NCBI GenBank assembly: GCA_026075535.2
Contig: AP026540.1
Coordinates: 5,890,001-5,954,000, forward strand
From: Tricholoma matsutake
Lineage: Eukaryota; Basidiomycota; Agaricomycetes; Agaricales; Tricholomataceae
Direction: 5' to 3'
Length of the DNA: 64,000 nucleotides
In this document: piece by piece, positions 61,272-64,000 of the stretch
Position numbering within the stretch: the stretch's first letter is position 1
How the letters are laid out: every line of letters starts with the position of its first letter
Position numbers and translations under genes: made by a program
Notes under the pieces: generated by a model
Databases searched by the model: none
What the model was told of the DNA's origin: nothing
What the model saw: only the letters and a program-made list of their open reading frames with translations

Positions 61272-62084
61272 TTTTGACCTTCCGTGTCAACGGGAACAAG
61301 ACCGCTCAATGGAACATGTCAGTTTTGAGGATAGGAGCACTTGAGGGCCATGGGGAGGAATTGTACATGCTTTTGAGCATGCAGGTTGGGGGCAACAAGG
61401 TAAGTACCTTGTTCAATCTGCATAGGGTAGTGCTTGGGGCACTACCCATCATTCACTGATGGATTTTCTTTTAGAACAACTTGCTTCGTTGTTACTTAGG
61501 TTTGGCCAACTGGGACTCGACGTGACTGCATTGAGTCTATCACTGTGTACAGGTTCTCCAGACACAGATACCCTTTCCTCGATACCAATGAGTTTTGATG
61601 CTCGTTCTTTGGTCTTGGCAGCCTCCTCTCCCCCTTTGTCCTGTTCCATGGGTGAGGCATCTGAATTGGTGCTGACAATGTCAATGACAACGTCAAGATC
61701 TCGTCACCAGATGAGAATTGGTTCCTGTGTGTCCACAGTCTTCAGACTCATGGTTCTCTCAACAACTTTGACTCTGCATCAGTCGTTTGTGCCTGCCTTC
61801 CATCTCCGCTCCCAATTGACAACCTTGACTCTGTGTTGGTCGTTCCTCTGGTCTGGGTCTCGATGATCTTGATGGATCATCTCTTCTGTCTCTTAGCCTT
61901 GTCCATGCCAGGACCCGACTCTGTCCTGGTGTCTGACAAGCTTCAGACTTAGTTGTTGCTGGGGTTCATGCCCAGCAGGGTCACTGTATGCTCATCCTTT
62001 GACGAGCAGTGGGGAACTGCTGGCTACTGCACCAGTTTGGGCCTCAAACTGTTTGGTAAAACAATTCGCGAGGGCTCTCACTTC

Positions 62085-62412
62085 TCAACAAAGTTGTTGA
62101 GGATCATAAATGATCGTGCTTCTGCAGCGATCAACTAACTCACTTGTTGCCTGGGTGAAATGCTTGGCAGTGAGCTCTTTGATGGACATACAGATTTGAT
62201 GCTCATTGGCATCGAAAAAAATTCGTGTTTTTTCACAGTCTTGTGCCATGCAAGGCTGTGATGTGGCACGATGCTTCGATGCATCGTGCTGCTGTTTCAG
62301 GTTGATATGGCCCAAAAAAGGGTTGTCTGGTGCCCACGAGGCATCAGTGCACTTTGGGAAGTCTCTGGGATGGTGCCAGAGGGGGAAATCAGGGTCGATG
62401 TTGATGGGCTGA
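62085..62412 (-). pseudogene. Fragment of a possible gag-like or element-specific frame
   Basis: Minus-strand frame near the 5' end of the element: it reads through PDFPLWHHPRDFPK and SWAPDNPFLGHINLK, then ATSQPCMAQDCEKTRIFFDA and HFTQATSELVDRC, and ends at 62085. It has protein-like composition but no family I recognise. Neighbouring frames (for example near 61649-61449) are short and broken. Confidence 0.4.
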
Positions 62413-62442
62413 TAATGAACATGTGAACATTCACCATGAGTA

Positions 62443-62812
62443 GTGTTGCCACTGGCTCAGCCAAGGTTTTTCCATAAAATGGCTATAGCATACCAGATAC
62501 ATTTCCTAAATTCACTAGGATATTTGAGCATATGGACCAGCCCATAAGCCGAGGGGTCTTCTGCCAACATTATCTGACCGGATCCCCCATTCCTGACTTA
62601 TTCACTCAGCTTTGATTTCAAGCCGAGCCATCAAGCTGAATTTCATTTATTACATAACTCAGGGACAATTGATCAGTTCAACTAATTTTGGCAGACAACC
62701 CCTCGGCTTATGGGCCCATCCACATGCTCAAATATCTTGGTGAATTTAGGAAATTTACCTGGCATGCTATAGCCATTTTATTGAAAAACCTCGGCTGAGC
62801 CAGTGGCAACAC
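62443..62812. mobile_element. Foldback MITE with long terminal inverted repeats and TA target sites
   Basis: About 130-bp arms, 62443-62572 and 62687-62812, are inverted copies; both outer ends read GTGTTGCCACTGGCTCAGCC on their own strand, and the inner ends meet at CTGCCAA / TTGGCAG. A spacer of about 115 bp separates them. TA dinucleotides flank both ends (62441-62442 and 62813-62814), as in Tc1/mariner-type insertions. No transposase is present. Confidence 0.85.
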
Positions 62813-62870
62813 TAACCACAAGGCATGATGGGTTTTGAATATGTATATGACTTTTTTATGTCAAAAAAAG

Positions 62871-63064
62871 TATAGTGAGTCGGGGGTAGTTTAAGTTAGA
62901 TCACACTGGGCAATGACACGAATAACGTATAAATTGGGTTGAGTGAGTGATCTGGTGTAAACTAAGGTACAAATTAGGAAGGAGCTGGTTTTTATAGAAA
63001 CCAGCTGCCTTGAAATATAATAGATACAAACTTGATCCCCCCAGGGTTGGTGGGGATCACTACA
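62871..63064 (-). repeat. 5' LTR (194 bp)
   Basis: The partner of the LTR at 59228-59421. The outer end abuts the target duplication CACCA and the 18-bp minisatellite. Confidence 0.92.
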
Positions 63065-63306
63065 CACCAGCACTGTCCATGTCACCAGCACTGTCCATGT
63101 CACCAGCACTGTCCATGTCACCAGCACTGTCCATGTCACCAGCACTGTCCATGTCACCAGCACTGTCCATGTCACCAGCACTGTCCATGTCACCAGCACT
63201 GTCCATGTCACCAGCACTGTCCATGTCACCAGCACTGTCCATGTCACCAGCACTGTCCATGTCACCAGCACTGTCCATGTCACCAGCACTGTCCATGTCA
63301 CCAGCA
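63065..63306 (+). repeat. 18-bp minisatellite, 13 full units
   Basis: The unit CACCAGCACTGTCCATGT repeats without visible change from 63065 to 63298 and then breaks into CACCAGCACCATCACC. The 18-bp period is a multiple of three, so false open frames run through it on both strands. The array was split by the LTR element insertion. Confidence 0.97.
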
Positions 63307-63464
63307 CCATCACCAGCCCATCCACGTCCTTGTCCTCACCCATCCTCATCAATGTTCACTTATGACTCAGTGTTTTTGTAAACATGTAAAGTTATTTTTG
63401 TTTACCATGACCATGTTTACCCTGCCACTCTCCCCCCCCAGTCATTTTTTTTGGAATGAGAGAG
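63307..63464. other. Junction between minisatellite and second element
   Basis: Short AC/T-rich sequence with a C8 run near 63432 and a T8 run near 63445. No gene seen. Confidence 0.5.
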
Positions 63465-64000
63465 TGTAAGAGTGCCTCTTACATCATCAAACCATTATCA
63501 CATGTTATTCTGAAAGTATATAGTCCATACTTCGAGTACTTGTACTGTACCTTAGTTTCCTCCCCCAAAATATACCAAGTTCCTTACATGTTCCTGTCCC
63601 CTTGAGTCTTGAGTGTTGGAAGCTCCGGCTTCCTTTCATACTGGTCATGAGCCTTGATGTCAAAATTAATTGCTGCAGTAGGATTAGAAGGTGTTGCACA
63701 AAATATATCCATCACCATGCATTGATCACCTTGCAGCTCAGCTGTTTGGTGTGGATAAATAAGAATAACACCTGCTTCCCAGGCACTGAACACACAGATC
63801 CATTCTGCTTTGGTACAAGCAGGGTGTTTTGCTGAGAGATGGGTTTTCTTCACAATTGTGAACCCTGCTGTGAAATCTTCTGCTTTGTCATTGTGATCAT
63901 AACCTTGCTCCATGGAAGCAAAGAGTTTTGCAAAGTCAACAAATTCTTTGAGGAGGATCTTCTTCCAAATTGAATGGGGGAGTGGATCAATTAGGGGAGA
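63465..64000 (-). pseudogene. Gag-like gene end of a second mobile-element family (continues beyond window)
   Basis: On the minus strand the frame enters from the right edge as LIDPLPHSIWKKILLKEF, then FAKLFASMEQGYDHNDKAED, FTIVKKTHLSAKHPACTKAE, WICVFSAWEAGVILIYPHQT and AAINFDIKAHDQYERKPELP, stopping near 63588. The remaining 120 bp to 63465 end at the same TGTAAGAG-TGC-CTCTTACA palindrome as at 56737-56755. Compared with the copy at 56440-56929 it lacks the Cys/His-knuckle tail, so the junction at 63465 is a truncation. The protein type is familiar from Agaricomycete transposon neighbourhoods, but I cannot name the family with certainty. Confidence 0.55.

Larger units (their letters stand above)
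59228..63064 (-). mobile_element. LTR retrotransposon-like element, non-autonomous or degenerate, with 5-bp target duplication
   Basis: Two direct repeats of 194 bp lie at 59228-59421 and 62871-63064; I count three mismatches. On the minus strand each starts TGTAGTGATCCCC. The target-site duplication CACCA flanks the whole (59223-59227 and 63065-63069). A polypurine tract, AAAGGGGGAGAG on the minus strand, abuts the left LTR at about 59422-59433, so the left copy is the 3' LTR and the element reads leftward. No reverse transcriptase, RNase H or integrase motif was found in any frame. Contents, 5' to 3': LTR, MITE, a gag-like frame near 62412-62085, further broken frames, the 431-codon ORF, tandem repeats, PPT, LTR. 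No obvious tRNA primer-binding site follows the 5' LTR. Confidence 0.85.

Noticed and set aside
63065..63306. Regular repeats resembling a CRISPR array
   Set aside because: The 18-bp units are contiguous with no unique spacers, and this is a fungal nuclear sequence; it is a minisatellite.
62891..63469. Long open frames across the minisatellite on both strands
   Set aside because: They arise because the 18-bp period is a multiple of three and lacks stop codons; there is no start context or conservation.
56737..63639. Reading the 56737 and 63465 repeats as the two LTRs of one 6.9-kb element
   Set aside because: The shared segment contains the last codons of a gag-like gene, both copies lack matching flanks, and the interior is a mixture of unrelated repeats; two fragments of one family fit better.

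Overview
This is a nuclear genome segment from a filamentous basidiomycete, most likely an Agaricomycete. The evidence is dense genes split by many short GT-AG introns (about 45-60 nt), single-copy eukaryotic housekeeping genes (MCM5, NPL4, COP9 subunit 6, Mediator 6, V-ATPase F, AP-3 sigma, Rieske protein, TIM21, SAC1), a GPI-type chitin deacetylase, and LTR-type and foldback elements at the right end. The species cannot be named from sequence alone. Most exon boundaries quoted were placed by eye from splice consensus, reading frame and family conservation.

Layout. 1-1122: 3' end of a probable kinesin-like gene. 1251-8919: a tricalbin (SMP + C2) gene on the minus strand; downstream of it lie an eRF1 methyltransferase gene (MTQ2) and a truncated C2-domain relic. 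9223-25332: UGO1-like carrier, membrane-anchored Nudix protein, NPL4, a bZIP factor, COX19, a secreted GDPD-type phosphodiesterase, Rieske protein, a TMEM205-like protein, U2 snRNP A' and SAC1. 26470-38996: NAP/SET histone chaperone, chitin deacetylase, SRPK-type kinase, a decayed dehydrogenase, STE20-family kinase and CSN6. 39480-45320: an unresolved minus-strand locus with a perfect 116-bp duplication, MCM5, a tRNA relic and a C2H2 factor. 45958-55173: an F-box pseudogene, MED6, AP-3 sigma, Ecdysoneless/SGT1, VMA7 and TIM21.

55580-64000 is a repeat island. A 3837-bp LTR element on the minus strand (59228-63064) has two 194-bp LTRs differing at three positions, a 5-bp target duplication (CACCA) and a polypurine tract. 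It carries no recognisable pol but has an unfamiliar 431-codon ORF, and it landed inside an 18-bp minisatellite. A 370-bp foldback MITE sits inside the element. Fragments of a second mobile family, with a gag-like ORF and Cys/His knuckle, flank the island on both sides.

Functional themes are lipid transfer and phosphoinositides at membrane contacts (tricalbin, SAC1), mitochondria (UGO1, COX19, Rieske, TIM21), nuclear and protein homeostasis (NPL4, CSN6, U2A', SRPK, MED6, MCM5) and cell wall (chitin deacetylase). There is no sign of a secondary-metabolite or other co-regulated cluster; neighbours look independent and often share short divergent promoters or converge with short 3' gaps.
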